A DNA stretch of 64,000 nucleotides. Origin: Arachis hypogaea (taxonomy: Eukaryota; Streptophyta; Magnoliopsida; Fabales; Fabaceae). Under the pieces are notes generated by a model. The model worked only from the letters and a program-made list of their open reading frames with translations. It ran no database searches and was not told where the DNA came from. Where the stretch lies: NCBI RefSeq assembly GCF_003086295.3, contig NC_092038.1, positions 128,863,518 through 128,927,517 of the forward strand, read 5' to 3'. The position numbers and the translations under genes are program-made. Below are positions 1-16,183 of the stretch, one piece after another. The first letter of the stretch is position 1. Each line of letters begins with the position of its first letter.

Positions 1-1275
1 TATAATTATAGAATATATGGTTATAGATATTTTTATGAAGTATATTAAATGGCTATTAGAATTTATATTTTTTTTATCATCAATTAATCATCAATATTTA
101 AAAATATAGGTTAAAATATATTATTAAATTACTAAATTAAAAATAATTGAGTTGATAACTAAAAATAATTATTAAAAATAATAAATTCTAATATTCTTCT
201 AATATTTTTTTATTTTTTATTCATGAATTGTGACTAATTCAGTTTGTTTCTTTAGTTTTTTTTATGCTTTTTGGGATACTCTGTGAATTTTCAACTCAGT
301 TACCAAGATTAAGTTCAAAGGCCTCATAAATTGGGTCAGAAAGTACCCATTGATGGAGGCTAATCCTTCTTTTAATTTTGATTTGACTAAGAAGGGTAGC
401 ATTTAGATTAATAACGGTCGAGACAAAATAAAAAATCCGTTTAAACAGTTTAAAATTATCTTATTTATTATTTATTAATTATCGTTAAAATAATTATGCA
501 ATTTTAGATGTAATATAAAAATGTTATAGATATAAAATTATGGATGTTATATTATATAAGGTAACTTTAAATATTATTTACCTAGCATTCTTATGAAGAT
601 TAACATAATAGGATTAAAATCTTATGATGTGTTATTCTATGCAAATGTGTCCAAAGCATAAATTTATTTTGAACACTTTAATTTTTTTAAAATGACAAAG
701 ACTAATCCGATGAGTTAAGACTAAAAACACATTGTGGCAGAAAGAACAAATCGACCGGTATATATTAATAGCAAAATAATCGACCCAACTCAAAATCCAA
801 CTACGAATTTTTTAACTGCAATAACTTAAGGGCCAACTTAAATATATGTTATTGGAGCCACACTTACATACTGTTGAAAATACTAACGATTTCACACTTC
901 TTTTTTAACAAATATCGGACAGATTTCAGATATTATATTATAATTATGATGATCTAACATGTTTATTTGAAAGAAACAGGGTAAAAAGTAAAATGTAGAA
1001 ACAAAAAATTATCAATTGCAAAAGTGGATATTCCACTTTCAAAATCCAAATATTGGACCTATGCAATATTACAGAGGAACGAAAATTGGAGAAAAAAGAA
1101 AATAATTAATTCAACAATGCAGTACTAAATTTCATTTGCCAGACTTAAAAAGAAGCCTAATATTCTTCACAGCAATAATGTAAAAGAATAAAAAACACTA
1201 AAGCTTAGTGTTTTCGATTCTGTTATATTAATGATTTTGGAAATACAATAAGAACAACTGAATAAGAAATACTAC
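1..1275. other. AT-rich non-coding flank
   Basis: No open reading frame or recognisable element is visible. The last few hundred bases probably include the 3' untranslated region of the minus-strand ROP gene, which ends at 1276. No clear repeat boundary is seen. Confidence 0.5.
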
Positions 1276-4971
<3,696 letters not shown>

Positions 4972-5284
4972 TCAATTCATCAAAACATCTCCAAATTCTT
5001 CACCTGCCTTTGGGCCCCGAATTCTGAAAGCGGCTTTGTCAAATGTTCCAAGCCACAGTCTTGTACCTTTCTTGTATGAATCTCTAATCTGGTCTTGCCT
5101 TAATTACTTCTATCTTCTTCTCCTTTGATTTCGCATCATCGCCTCCATCAATTTTCAGATTGGCCACCATAGTACAATCTTCTTCTTCAGTATTATTATT
5201 ATTTTTGCTTGTAGCTTGTAGAAGAACATCATCTATGATTTCTTCCCAAACATTTATACTCCACTTGTATTCGGTTTGGTTCAA
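4972..5284 (-). pseudogene. AP2/ERF transcription factor relic
   Basis: The minus-strand frame ending at the TGA at 4972-4974 reads IRDSYKKGTRLWLGTFD directly followed by KAAFRIRGPKA. These are the middle and the C-terminal end of an AP2/ERF DNA-binding domain. The roughly ten residues that normally separate them (the EAA-AYD segment) are missing, and so is the N-terminal YRGVR-RPWGK part. Upstream, an open frame starting at 5284 carries an acidic, Asn/Glu-rich stretch resembling the region before an AP2 domain; it is in a different frame and stops at about 5084. At least two deletions and one frameshift therefore separate this from a working ERF. What remains is too short to assign a subgroup. 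Confidence 0.6.
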
Positions 5285-5802
5285 GCTATTTTAAAATTTT
5301 AAATTTGTCAATAAATCATTTTTAGACCTGTAAAATAAATTAATTAGTCCTTACTCTGTTAGACTTGTTTGAACATGCTAAAATACAAATCAATATATAA
5401 AAAATTTTCACAATTAGAAATTTATTAAATTTATATAATTTTGTATATACATTTTACATACTTGTTAATTGTAATATAATTTGAGTCACCGATTTTTGTC
5501 AAACCTTGTCAAACTAAACATTACTGTATAAGACTATACAAAGGTGGTTAAGACTTAAGAAGCTATATCTATCGAAGGTTTTGGAAATGTTTGTTGAACT
5601 TGCCAACCAATGCTACCAAATTTTCACCTTGAAGGCTTGAAATAAACGTGAGATGCCCCATATATATTTCGGTCATGAAAATCGACCTTATATTATTGCA
5701 CTCTATAATATCCGGAATTAGTTCATCCAAAGAGACATGCTACGAAATTCACGAGCATGAAAATATTCCCGTATTATAAGATTTAATTTCAGGGTATTCA
5801 TC
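5285..5802. promoter_or_regulatory. Upstream region of the GDSL gene
   Basis: Non-coding, AT-rich sequence directly before the GDSL start codon. It must contain that gene's promoter and 5' leader, but no motif could be assigned with confidence. Confidence 0.35.
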
Positions 5803-8800
5803 ATGGCAATCTCATCAGATGCACATCGTCCCTTGCACCAATATTATTATTATTTCATTTTCATGATTTATTGCTTGTTATGCTTTACGGTTACACTGAT
5901 TGGAGCTTCAAACAACCGTAATAAGGTGTCTGCTTTATATGTGTTTGGAGACTCCACAGTAGACCCGGGAAACAACAACTACATTAGGACTGCTTTCAAG
6001 AGCAATTTTGAACCCTACGGTAGAGATTTTGCAAATCAAGTTCCCACTGGAAGGTTCACCAATGGAAAGCTAGGCACTGATTTTATTGGTAACAACTTTA
6101 ATTTGATTGATTCTGTATGTGCATATTAAATTTAATTTCTTACTAGCTAGCTAGCTATAGTGATATGACATTATTATTATGCACAGCTTGGTATTTAGGC
6201 CTTAAAGAGTTTTTGCCACCCTATTTGGATCCAAATCTCACAAATCAAGAACTCATCACAGGAGTCAGCTTTGCTTCGGCTGGTTCTGGTTATGACCCAC
6301 TTACACCAACTCTCAGTGTATAACACTACTCTCTTTCTTTATAATTTTCTTTTATTCACTCAAATATATGTTTCATGCCTAGCTCTAATTTGTCAATTTG
6401 GTTAACACTATTTTTGTACAAAATTACTTACCTAAATCCTATTTGTGTACATAGATTGGTTAATTTTTCTGAATTTGCATTGGTCTCTCTATTAATTGCA
6501 GAATGTAATTTCAATTGGAAAACAGTTGGAACATTTCAAAGAATACAAAAAGAAGTTGGAGAAGATTCTTGGTAAACAGAAAACAGAAAATCATATGAAG
6601 AACGCTATATTTTTTATAAGTGCAGGGACAAATGACTTTGTTATTAATTATTTTACACTGCCAATACGAAGAAAGACCTACTCCCTCATAGCATACCACC
6701 ACTTTTTACTTCAACATGTACAAGATTTCATACAGGTTTCGTTACCAAGTTTTGCTTTCTAATATAATAACAGGGTTAATATTTAATAGGAAAAGTATAG
6801 GGTACCAACATATTATCTGTCAACTTATGCCAACTCTTATTTATAATTGTGTTTCATGTAAGTGTGTTCGTGGATGTGTCTAATAATTAATATATTTTAA
6901 ATACATATATAAAGAGACACATCCAGAAAATATATCTATAAAGACACTTCTATTAAACACAGCTATAAAAAAGACATTTTTATTAGACACATCCACGAAC
7001 ACACTTCCATGAAATACAATTATAAATAAGAGTTGGCAGAAGTTGGCAGATATATTGTTAGTAACGTAGCGGAACCGTATTTAATAATAGTATACTATTT
7101 TCCCCTTTAAATTGTTTTATAAAGTGTTTAATTTCCATATACTAATGAAAACTCAAGACATGTTATATGTGTGAATATAGTAGGTAGCGGCATGTTACGG
7201 TAAATTTTAGTGTCCAAGGCCGTGATAGGCAGCTTGGAAATTAACAAAATTATCTAATTCAACGTAACCTCCTTTGGCATGTATATTAATAGATAGATGA
7301 TAAATAATGTATAAAAAAAATAAAATATAAATATTTAGAATTATGACAGGTTAGGAAGATATTGATAATTTAATTAACTTTTATAATTAATTCATTGCAA
7401 TAAAAAACCGTCAACATACACAAGAAAATAAGATGAAGCTAGGAGTGAAGATAATGTGATTATTTTGTAAAAATAATCGATTTAATAATCTAATATATTC
7501 TCTTTTATTTTTATTTGTGTTTTCTTTAATCAATAACAAACTTAAACTTACCTTACTTTTTAATGTATATATCTTTTTATGGACAAATTATTGCAGTTAC
7601 AACATGATCTTTTTGGTGAGAAAATTACAACATAATCTTTTACTTTCTAAGCTGATTGATGTTATTATTTTTAACAAAAGTCGTGAATGAATAATTATAA
7701 AAGAAAAAATCTCAAGCATCAACAATTTTAATTTTATATTCAAAGTTTTTAGTCAATCAGTAGTTAAACATTGCTAATTATAAAATATTATTAGTTCAAA
7801 TGCCTCCGTGCACATACTTCACACTTGTTAATTAACAATTACTGTTACTAATAAGTATTTGGCTTAATTATTCAGGAATTGTTGAGGGAAGGTGCTAGAA
7901 AGTTAGGTGTGGTTGGACTACCTCCAATGGGATGCTTGCCAATCATGATCACATTCAATTCCAACAATGCCTTACTGGAACGTGGTTGTGTCGACATGTT
8001 TTCTTCTGTTGCAAGAAATCACAATCTCATCCTTCAAAACCAATTGAACTTAGTGCAATTGAATTCCTCTATGTCTACCGGTGCTAAGATCTACTACGTT
8101 GACATATATGAACCCTTGTCCAACATGATTCACGGCCTTGATGATAATAATGGCGGTAAGCGTCGAATCTATCTGCTTCATTTCTAGATTTTAAATATTC
8201 TGATACAGAGAATATTTTAAATAGGATCATTTTTGGATATTTAATAGTGGTTATGATATTTTAAAAGAAGAGTGCTAGGAGATTAGTAATTTTTGTGTTT
8301 TGTAATCATCAATTAATCATAAATAATGTTTTTAATGGTGTGAGATTACATCCAATGATGGGAGATCACTCACTTTTCTTTTGATAGTTAAATGCTGACC
8401 ATAAAATACAAAAGTTATTGGCCCCTAAACTTTTTCATTTTAAAAAATATTGTTAAAATTAAAATAACATTTTTTATTATTTAATATTTTTAAGAAAATG
8501 TTGTTAAAAGAAGTAGATATAATTATTTTATTTATCTTTATAGTTTTATTAAATTTATAATTAAGTCTTTATAATATTTTTTAAATTGGATCCCACACTA
8601 TTTTTAATTTTATAGTTTGGTCATTTATAATATTTTTTAAATTGGGTCCCACATTATTTTTAATTTTATAGTTTGGTCATTTCTAATGTAAAAATATTAG
8701 AATTAAATAAATATTTCTTTGCATATTGAATGTATTCATAATTAAAAATTTAATTAGATTTTTGACTGCATGTATTTTGGAGAATTATTCTATTAATTTT

Positions 8801-9329
8801 AACATCTTTAACATGAAAATAACCTAACAAAATAATAAATAGTGTAGAGACTCAATTAAAAAAATATAAAAATTTAATTAAAAATTAAATAAAATTATAA
8901 AAATTAATAAAATAATTAAACAAAAAACATATTACCAAAATATAAAAAAATATAAATTTAATTTTACCAACACTTACATAATTAACGTATTCAATATTCA
9001 TAATAGAATTCGCCTTTTAAATATCAGCGACAAAACTAAAAATTAATCAAAATATTAGGCATTAAAATAGTAAAATTATATATATTTATAACTTACCTGA
9101 TGATGAGTCTAACCTTGATTAGATTAATTTGGTAGGTTTTGATGAGGTAGATAGTGGTTGTTGTGGAAGTGGTTACATTGAAGCAGCGTTTTTGTGTAAC
9201 AGAGCTTCACATTTGTGCTCTGATGCATCAAAGTATGTATTCTGGGATTCAATACACCCTACGGAGAAGGCATACTACAATATGTACCTCGCTTCACGCC
9301 ATGTCATTGATGCACTTGTAAACGTTTAG
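5803..9329 (+). CDS. GDSL-type esterase/lipase (SGNH hydrolase)
   Basis: Secreted plant GDSL esterase/lipase, a serine hydrolase of acyl esters; the substrate cannot be told from sequence. Five exons: 5803-6088, 6187-6317, 6502-6735, 7876-8155 and 9136-9329, total 1125 nt, 374 aa, normal for the family. A hydrophobic signal segment spans about residues 14-35. Block I is FGDSTVDPGNNNY with nucleophile Ser51. Block II is GVSFASAGSG around 121-130, block III is GTND with Asn183, and block V is DSIHPTE with Asp348 and His351. All four catalytic blocks are present, the splice sites are GT-AG and the phases close, so the gene appears functional. Introns 3 (6736-7875) and 4 (8156-9135) are long and repeat-rich. 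The start is the first ATG that gives a signal peptide. Confidence 0.95.
6799..7077. repeat. MITE in intron 3 of the GDSL gene
   Basis: Long imperfect inverted repeat of about 280 bp. The left arm runs from GGTACCAACATATTATCTG through GCCAACTCTTATTTATAA to GTGTTCGTGGATGTGTCTAA. The right arm carries the reverse complement, with AGACACATCCACGAACAC and ATAAATAAGAGTTGGCAG. It has no coding capacity. The long stem would fold into a hairpin in the pre-mRNA. The target duplication is uncertain. Confidence 0.75.
8568..8679. repeat. Two-copy tandem repeat, 56-bp period
   Basis: A unit beginning TTTATAATATTTTTTAAATT and containing GTCCCACA or ATCCCACA is repeated twice head to tail within intron 4 of the GDSL gene. 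The copies differ at only a few positions. Confidence 0.7.
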
Positions 9330-9749
9330 AAAATATGATTATTTCCGTTGCAATTTACTCTATTTGTATATTGTATATTGTAGATTGTAAATTAAATTTC
9401 TCATCACCCTCCTATCCCTCAATATTTTGGTATATATGAAGTTTATGGTATTATATTTATTTTATTTCAATCTGTAACATTGTTATTATAAATTAGCTCT
9501 TGTACATGGCATAAGTGATAAGTTAGGCAATTATTGTTCCCGTATTTATTAAAAATTGAAAATTAAATTACCTTTTAACTTCTGTACGATTGAAATCGTG
9601 TCTATACTCAATATACATTTATCACGTGAAATAATTTTTTTCAAATCATATATATTATTTATCTATCAATTATAATTTATATAATCTTTTATAATTATAT
9701 ATAAAAATTATGTGCGTATATAAAATCATATATTATTAATATAAATAAG

Positions 9750-10165
9750 ATTTAATTACTTTATCAATTCTTATAATTTTACTAATAATTCTTATATTTT
9801 TTTAATTAAATTCTTATGCTATATTAAATTTTGTAATCAAATCCTTACCATGTAAAAAGGTTAGAATGAATAGAATATTTCGTTAAACAAAACAAAATAT
9901 TCAATTAAATGTAAAGTATATACTCATTTTATTTAATAGAATATTCTGTTAATTCCAATATTTTTATTACAATATATATTCTGTTAAATAAAATAAATAT
10001 ATGCTTAACATTTAATTGAATATTTTGTTTTGTTTAACAATATTCTATTAATTTCAACTTTTTTATATGATAAGGATTTAATTACAAAATCTAATATGGT
10101 ATAAGAAATATAGAGATTTAATTAAAAATTCAATAAAAATTATAGGATTAAACCAATAAATAATT
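9750..10165. repeat. Palindromic MITE-like element
   Basis: The two halves are inverted copies around a centre near 9950. AAACAAAACAAAATATTCAA on the left pairs with TTGAATATTTTGTTTTGTTT on the right, and TGTAATCAAATCCTTA pairs with TAAGGATTTAATTACA. Arms are nearly 200 bp and imperfect. Ends are approximate and no target duplication was fixed. Confidence 0.6.
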
Positions 10166-10173
10166 ATAATAAG

Positions 10174-10177
<4 letters not shown>

Positions 10178-10213
<36 letters not shown>
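10178..10213. repeat. (AT)n microsatellite
   Basis: Uninterrupted AT dinucleotide run of about 18 units. Confidence 0.9.
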
Positions 10214-10214
<1 letters not shown>

Positions 10215-10508
10215 CGAGTTAGCTCACGAGCCAATAAATTAAATTTATCTAAACTCAAATTCGACTCATTTAATATATAAGTGGTTCAAATCCATATTCA
10301 AACTTAAAAACATATGTAAAACTATAAAAAAAAAACATAATACAAACAGACCTACTACACATATAAGCCTTTTTGTCTTACAAATCATACAAGTTGAGCC
10401 AAATCCAACAAAAGGACACTCACTCATACGAGCGTGTTAACACGCGCGCTACTAGGGGCGGCAATGGGTAGGGTAGGGTTTGAACCCAAACCTAACCCTA
10501 CCCGCGGG

Positions 10509-11335
10509 CAGTGACGGATCCAGAAAATTTTGGTAGTGGGGGCAAAATTTATATAACATTATAATTATTTTTATAATAAAAATAATATATGTATATAAAA
10601 AATTAAATATTAAATTATTTATTAATTATTATATATCTGTGTATAAATATGTGTTGTTTAACTTATTTTTAATGTGTATTTTATATTTTAATATATATTT
10701 TATACAAATAATTATTTTTTATGTACATATAACATAATTATTGTTATGATTATATTTTATTATCGTAAAATATGATTAGCCTTCAAAATATCTAATATAT
10801 AAATTACAATACTAAAATAGTAATTTAAATAATAATATATAATTTAAATTTCTATTATTTTAGGTTTTATATTTTAAAAAATTAAATAATTTTTCTGTTA
10901 ACTACCATCAAAATTTCTCTCTTTTTATATATATTACTAAATAATTATTTAAAAATTCACTTCCTAACACAATTAGAAGTCGACTCTTATTTATATTTAT
11001 AGTTAAAAAAGTTCTTTCAATTAATACAGTTGTTATGAAAAAATTAAAGCTAATTTGAAAATAAGATAAATAATATTCTTTTAAGTTGATTTTTAAAAAA
11101 GAACACTAATTTCGTTTAAATTTGAGAATTGATCATTCTAAGTTTTAACGAATTTCTAATATAAAATTTTTAAATTGACGATTAAGTACCAAAAGTTGAA
11201 TAAAAATTTATTGTGGGGTCAAATTTAATAATCTAATGGGGGCAAATAAATATTATTATCATATACTGCTCAAAAAATTTCCAAATTGTAGTGGGGGCGC
11301 TTGCCCCCACAACAATGTATGTAGAACCGTCCCTG
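10509..11335. mobile_element. Non-autonomous hAT element nested in the larger hAT
   Basis: An 827-bp element with ends CAGTGACGGATCCAGAAA and, inverted, CAGGGACGGTTCTACATA. It is flanked by an 8-bp target duplication, CCCGCGGG at 10501-10508 and TCCGCGGG at 11336-11343 (one mismatch). It has no coding capacity; the inside is AT-rich and TGGGGGCA/TGCCCCCA motifs lie near both ends. It interrupts the subterminal repeat zone of the host hAT element and so inserted after it. Confidence 0.88.
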
Positions 11336-11869
11336 TCCGCGGGTTGAGTTTTTAACCAACACTCAACTCTACTCTACCCGCGGGTTGAGAAATACCCAAC
11401 CCTAATCCTACCCATACTCAACCTGCGGGTATCCGACCCTACCCGCATGTTGACAAAAAGAAACATTATAATGACACAAGTATCTCATACACAACATAAC
11501 CATCAAATAACACAAGTTATCCCATGAGCATTTAAATAACACAAGTATTCAAACAACACAAATTATCCACAAATAACGCAAGTATCTCATACACAATATA
11601 ACCATCAAATATTAAATTATACATAAAAGTCTTTGTCTAAGTAAATAACATAAACATAAATAAAATTATTTAATTTCATGTCTCCATGAGCATTCCATTT
11701 GTTGCAACAACACCATCACTAGTCTATGACTTCAGATACAGCATCATCATCATCATCATTTGCAGTTTGATAATCAGGTTTTTCACCTAAAAATCAAAGA
11801 TAATAAATTTATTTACTAATCAATAAATATATAAATTTAACATTACCATAAACAAATAGAAATGTTAAA

Positions 11870-13961
11870 TCATAAATAACATCTTTGACGATATGCTACC
11901 CACAACCAATTTTGATTACACATAAGAACTTTCACAGTATCTTTATGAAGACTACCACGATGGGGAGCAATTACTCGACCACTTGTGCCAAAAGAAGATT
12001 CAGAAGCAACAGTAGACACAGGGATAACAAATATATCTCTCGCAATTTTTTGAAGTGTTGGAAATCTAGCCCCATTCACTTTCCACCAAGCTAAAATATC
12101 AAAGTCGGCACTCAAAGGATGAACATCTTCCTCTATGTAATGATCAAATTCAATCTTCACAAATGAACCATTTTTTCTCTTCTTTTGTCTAATATACAAC
12201 TGGTAAGTAGCATCATCATCTTGCTATGCATTTATCTGTAGCTCTTGTGTAAAATCCTCAAATGCATTACTTGAATTAGACGGATTCTGTTGGTACTCAT
12301 GAAGCAAGTCATAGCATATCTGTTTGATCCTCTCAATCTTACTTAAAGACTCATCTTGATTTTGACATAACATTGAGAATTTATACTCAAGCCTAGCAAG
12401 CTTATACCTAGAATCTAGAATGACAGCAACACCCATCATGCCATAAAATTTTTTTCAATACTTATAAAATTTTACCTTCATACTATATGCCATATTACTA
12501 ATCAGTGGATTTAGAGAAGCAAACCATTTTTTCAAGGGAACATTTATATCACATACTTTGTTAAAATAAATATTAGCTGTTGGAACTTGAGTACCAGAAA
12601 ATAATTGTGTCACATCATAAAATAACTTTAATTTACCACAAATTTCTTTAGCAAGGTGTCACTCCTCATTACTTGGCAAACTTTGTAATTAGGATCCTTT
12701 TGTCTTAATCGAGAAAACACATTTCGATACAACTATGCAGTCTCTAACATCACATAAGTGGAGTTTCATCTAGTTGGACAATCAAGAGCAATTTTTTTTT
12801 GTAAATTGAACAGTTGACTTATTACACCAACTCACAAAGATTTCATGTCTTTTAGGGGTTGAAGTCCAATACACCACACTGCCACGAATTTTTTATACAC
12901 TCTTCTTAACCAAATTTAGCCCATCTTTCACAATTAGGTTCAAGATATGAACACAATAATGCATATGCAATATGGAACCTCCCAATAACAAATATTTTGA
13001 ATCTAAGCGCCCCAACAACTCATCAACCAGCATCATTAGTAGAGCAATTATCCAATGTAATAGTTGACAATTTTCTATCTATGTTCCACTCTAACAAACC
13101 TTTCATTAATGCATTCGAGAGCACTTCACTCATATGAGGAGCGGAAACATAAGTAAAACTGAAAATCATTCAAAAACATATTTCAATTATTATCTAAAAG
13201 ATAAATTAATTTCAAGTAAAAATATTAAAATTCATATCAATTACTAGAAGTATAATTTAGAAGATTACCTTAATACGAGCATTTGCAAAATCTGTGAACT
13301 ATCAATGTAGTGTGCCATGACAATCATGTATCCTTTTTCTTGGTTGGAAGTCCACATGTCGGTTGTAACTACTACTCGACTATCATTTCCATCTATTAGC
13401 TTAGTCATGTTAAGCTTCTCCAACTCATACATTTCAAAAATGTCCTTCTTGTTTGTGTTTCGACTAGGCACCTTAAAAATTGGTTGCATTGATGCATATA
13501 TTTCCTTCATTCCAACATGTTCCACAAAGGATAAAGGGTACTCATGCATACATATGGCCTTGGTAATACACCTTCTTGTATAAGATGGATCAAATACAAC
13601 AGCATCCGCAACGCTCCTTGCAGGTTTAGACAATGAATCAACAATTGTTGATTGCCTAGAGTTTGCTAATTTGATCCTTTTACAATAGTGGAGCACATGA
13701 TTCTTCAAATTTGTAGTTCTATTTCTTGGATTGGCTCCAAGAACAGATTTGCAATGGTTACATTTTGCCTTCCAGTATTTTCCCTTTTAAAATTGACTAA
13801 AGTATTGCTAATAAACACTCTTCACACTTGATTTTGTTGCTATTTTCAATCGAAGTGGACTCATCTAGAACAAATTTAGCGGTTGCTTCCACCGGGAGTT
13901 TTTGTTGTTGTTCTTCTGCAGCCACATCTTGTGCCACTACATCCATGTTGGTACTTGACAT
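11870..13961 (-). pseudogene. hAT transposase (BED zinc finger, RICESLEEPER-like), broken
   Basis: Read on the minus strand from an ATG at 13961. A BED-type zinc finger lies at about 13760-13680, with the CX2C pair in KCNHCK and the HX4C pair in NHVLHYCK. Next comes hAT core sequence up to 13265, including VVTTDMWTS, where the conserved first catalytic Asp sits. The C-terminal hAT dimerisation region is at 12199-11870, with WW, ASESSFGTSGRV and NWLW as landmarks. The middle (about 13260-12440) is out of frame, and several stops and shifts break the reading frame. Family identity is clear; activity is not expected. It lies inside the 10453-15665 element and is its transposase. Confidence 0.85.
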
Positions 13962-16183
13962 TTCGAAGTGAATTCCCTACAAATTACAACTAGTCCAAAT
14001 AAAATCAAATTACATAATTAAATTACGCACACATACATATAAAATAAAATAAAAAGAAAAAAGAAAGTTCATTTCTATATCAACTTAACTTCCATTAGAA
14101 AAATAGCTAAGTCTACAACATAAAAATCACAACTACAAAGTATCCTAATTCTCTTCATACTTTGGATCAGCTATAACAGCATGGTAAGCTACACAAAACA
14201 GCACATCACTACACAAAGCAGCTTAAGCATCTTTCACTAATTCAACCACTCAATGATGATGTAAGTCCATGTGCCTCGATTTGAATTGTGAAGGGTCAAT
14301 TCAATTGGTAAATGATAGTAAATTATCCATAATTCAATGATTTAATTTGTGCATGACTTCCAGCTAGGGGCTAAAAAACAAATAGATAGTTCCAAATTAA
14401 CAGAAAGATACAAAAGTATATTTAAAAAACTAAGTGGTAGTTAAATTCAACATTTTTTAATACCCATATTTAACATATATAATATATTTGGAAAACTAAA
14501 AAATTCAGTTAAAAAAATATAACTACAATTCTTGAAATTAAATTAGATGAATCGAATTTGTTGTATATAAATTAAACCTGGACCATCATGTTGCAACGTT
14601 TATATTAATCTCAGTAAAACTTCTGGAAATTGTTTAGTATGTATCACTGATCTGAATGCGAAAGCCTGATGATGCTTACTAAAAGCTACAAGATATTATT
14701 ATTATCATAATTAATTAAAATGTGACTATATCACTGCTTTGAAATTGGTAAAGAAATGCATTAACAAAACACAAAACAGCACATCACTACACAAAATAAT
14801 CACAACCCACCCACAAAACAACAGCACAGCTAAATACTAAACAAAGCATTAACAATTTTAAAAAAATGAAGAACAAGTGAGCAAGCATTGACCTTCGATC
14901 TGAGGCGGCGAGCAGAATCACCAGATGAATCAGCACAAACACAAACACAAAATCACAACACAGTTCAATAACAAGTAGCACAAACACAAATCACAAACAC
15001 AACAAAACAAAGAATAGAGCAGTGAGCAGTTAAAAAAAGAGACAACAGAGTAGTGAGCAAAAAGCCAGAAATAGAGCGCATGAAAAAAATTAAAAAAAAC
15101 CCGAAGAACAGAGAGCAGTAAGCAGGCAGTGCTGACCATCGGCGACCAGACTAAGACGACGGCATGAGCAAAGGGTAGACGAGGACGACGGCGAGCAGAA
15201 GACAGGCGAAGACGACGAACACCCAGAGTGCAGACGAAGACGGTGAGTGAGACGAAGATGAAGCTGTTCGACCAAGGGGCTAGGGCTTAGTGTGCTCTAT
15301 CCTAAACGTACAACGACGCCATTTATTTGACTGAAGGTTGCTTTTGAATTGATCTCTCTTTTTCGTAAATTTTTGACAAGACTAATAAGTAAAGTTTACA
15401 AATTTATTAATTTGGTTTAATGGCCAGGAACCTTTTGCACACGCTTAAGGTCCTTGGTTCAACTTCCATATGTAACATTTTTAAACATATATAAGTATAA
15501 CACATATTATGGAGGGTGCGGGTAGGGCGGGTAGGGTTGAGGCTCAACACGTACCATACCCTCTCCGTGTCCAACCCTACCCGCAGCGGATCGGGTTGGC
15601 AACCCTACCCGACCGGGTTAGGTCGGGTTGGGTATTCGCGGATAGGGTCCATGCTGCCAGGCCTACGCGCTACTCAACGGTTTCCATAGCATGCACACTC
15701 ACCATTATGAAAGACGCTTCTTCTTCTTCCTCAATCAAAACCACAACTGTCAAGATTTAAACCACGTTCGAAAATTTTGAAGAAACTCTCAAAATCGTCG
15801 CCAACACTTGAGGAAATTAACAAGAAAACTTCAAAATCTCCATCAAAAAACACCAAAAGATTATTCAAGCTACTGTGTCACTAATCTTCCAGGTTTTTCA
15901 TTTTCTATTTCTCATTTCAAATGCGAAACACTATATCATCGTATTTCTGTTTATTAAGTGTATTCATTATGTGTTCTTGGTTGAAAATAAATGTTACTAT
16001 TATCGTCAAACTATTCAAATCGATGATAATTGGTTTACATATTCTTTTGTGAATAGTTTAATGTATATTTTAATGTGTTTTTTCGCATGTTTGCATGTTT
16101 GAAACTGAGTTTGTATGAATAGAAACTTTCGACTGTATTTTAAATAAATTCGACTGTAACAGGTGCTGTTGTTATTGAATAGT

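Larger units (their letters stand above)
9330..10452. other. GDSL downstream spacer
   Basis: Contains the GDSL 3' untranslated region, a palindromic MITE-like segment and an AT microsatellite (both listed), then low-complexity sequence up to the hAT insertion. No gene is seen. Confidence 0.5.
10453..15665 (-). mobile_element. hAT DNA transposon, complete but decayed
   Basis: A 5.2-kb element with both ends identifiable. The left end is TAGGGGCGGCAATGGGTA. The right end, read inverted, is TAGGCCTGGCAGCATGGA, an imperfect terminal inverted repeat. It is flanked by a perfect 8-bp target duplication, CGCGCTAC, at 10445-10452 and 15666-15673, which is diagnostic of hAT transposition. Subterminal regions are full of 'ACCCTACCCGC'-type motifs at both ends, the sort of repeated subterminal sites hAT transposases bind. 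The interior carries a minus-strand transposase relic (11870-13961), and a shorter hAT element is nested near the left end (10509-11335). The 14000-15500 stretch upstream of the transposase start is non-coding and would hold its promoter and leader. Confidence 0.92.

Noticed and set aside
14787..15275. Several overlapping minus-strand frames in the hAT element
   Set aside because: They lie upstream of the transposase start in low-complexity CA/GA-rich sequence, overlap one another and have no domain; more likely leader or promoter.
15509..15760. GC-rich frame with Arg/Gly/Pro residues
   Set aside because: It is the subterminal motif cluster of the hAT element running over its end; no protein similarity.
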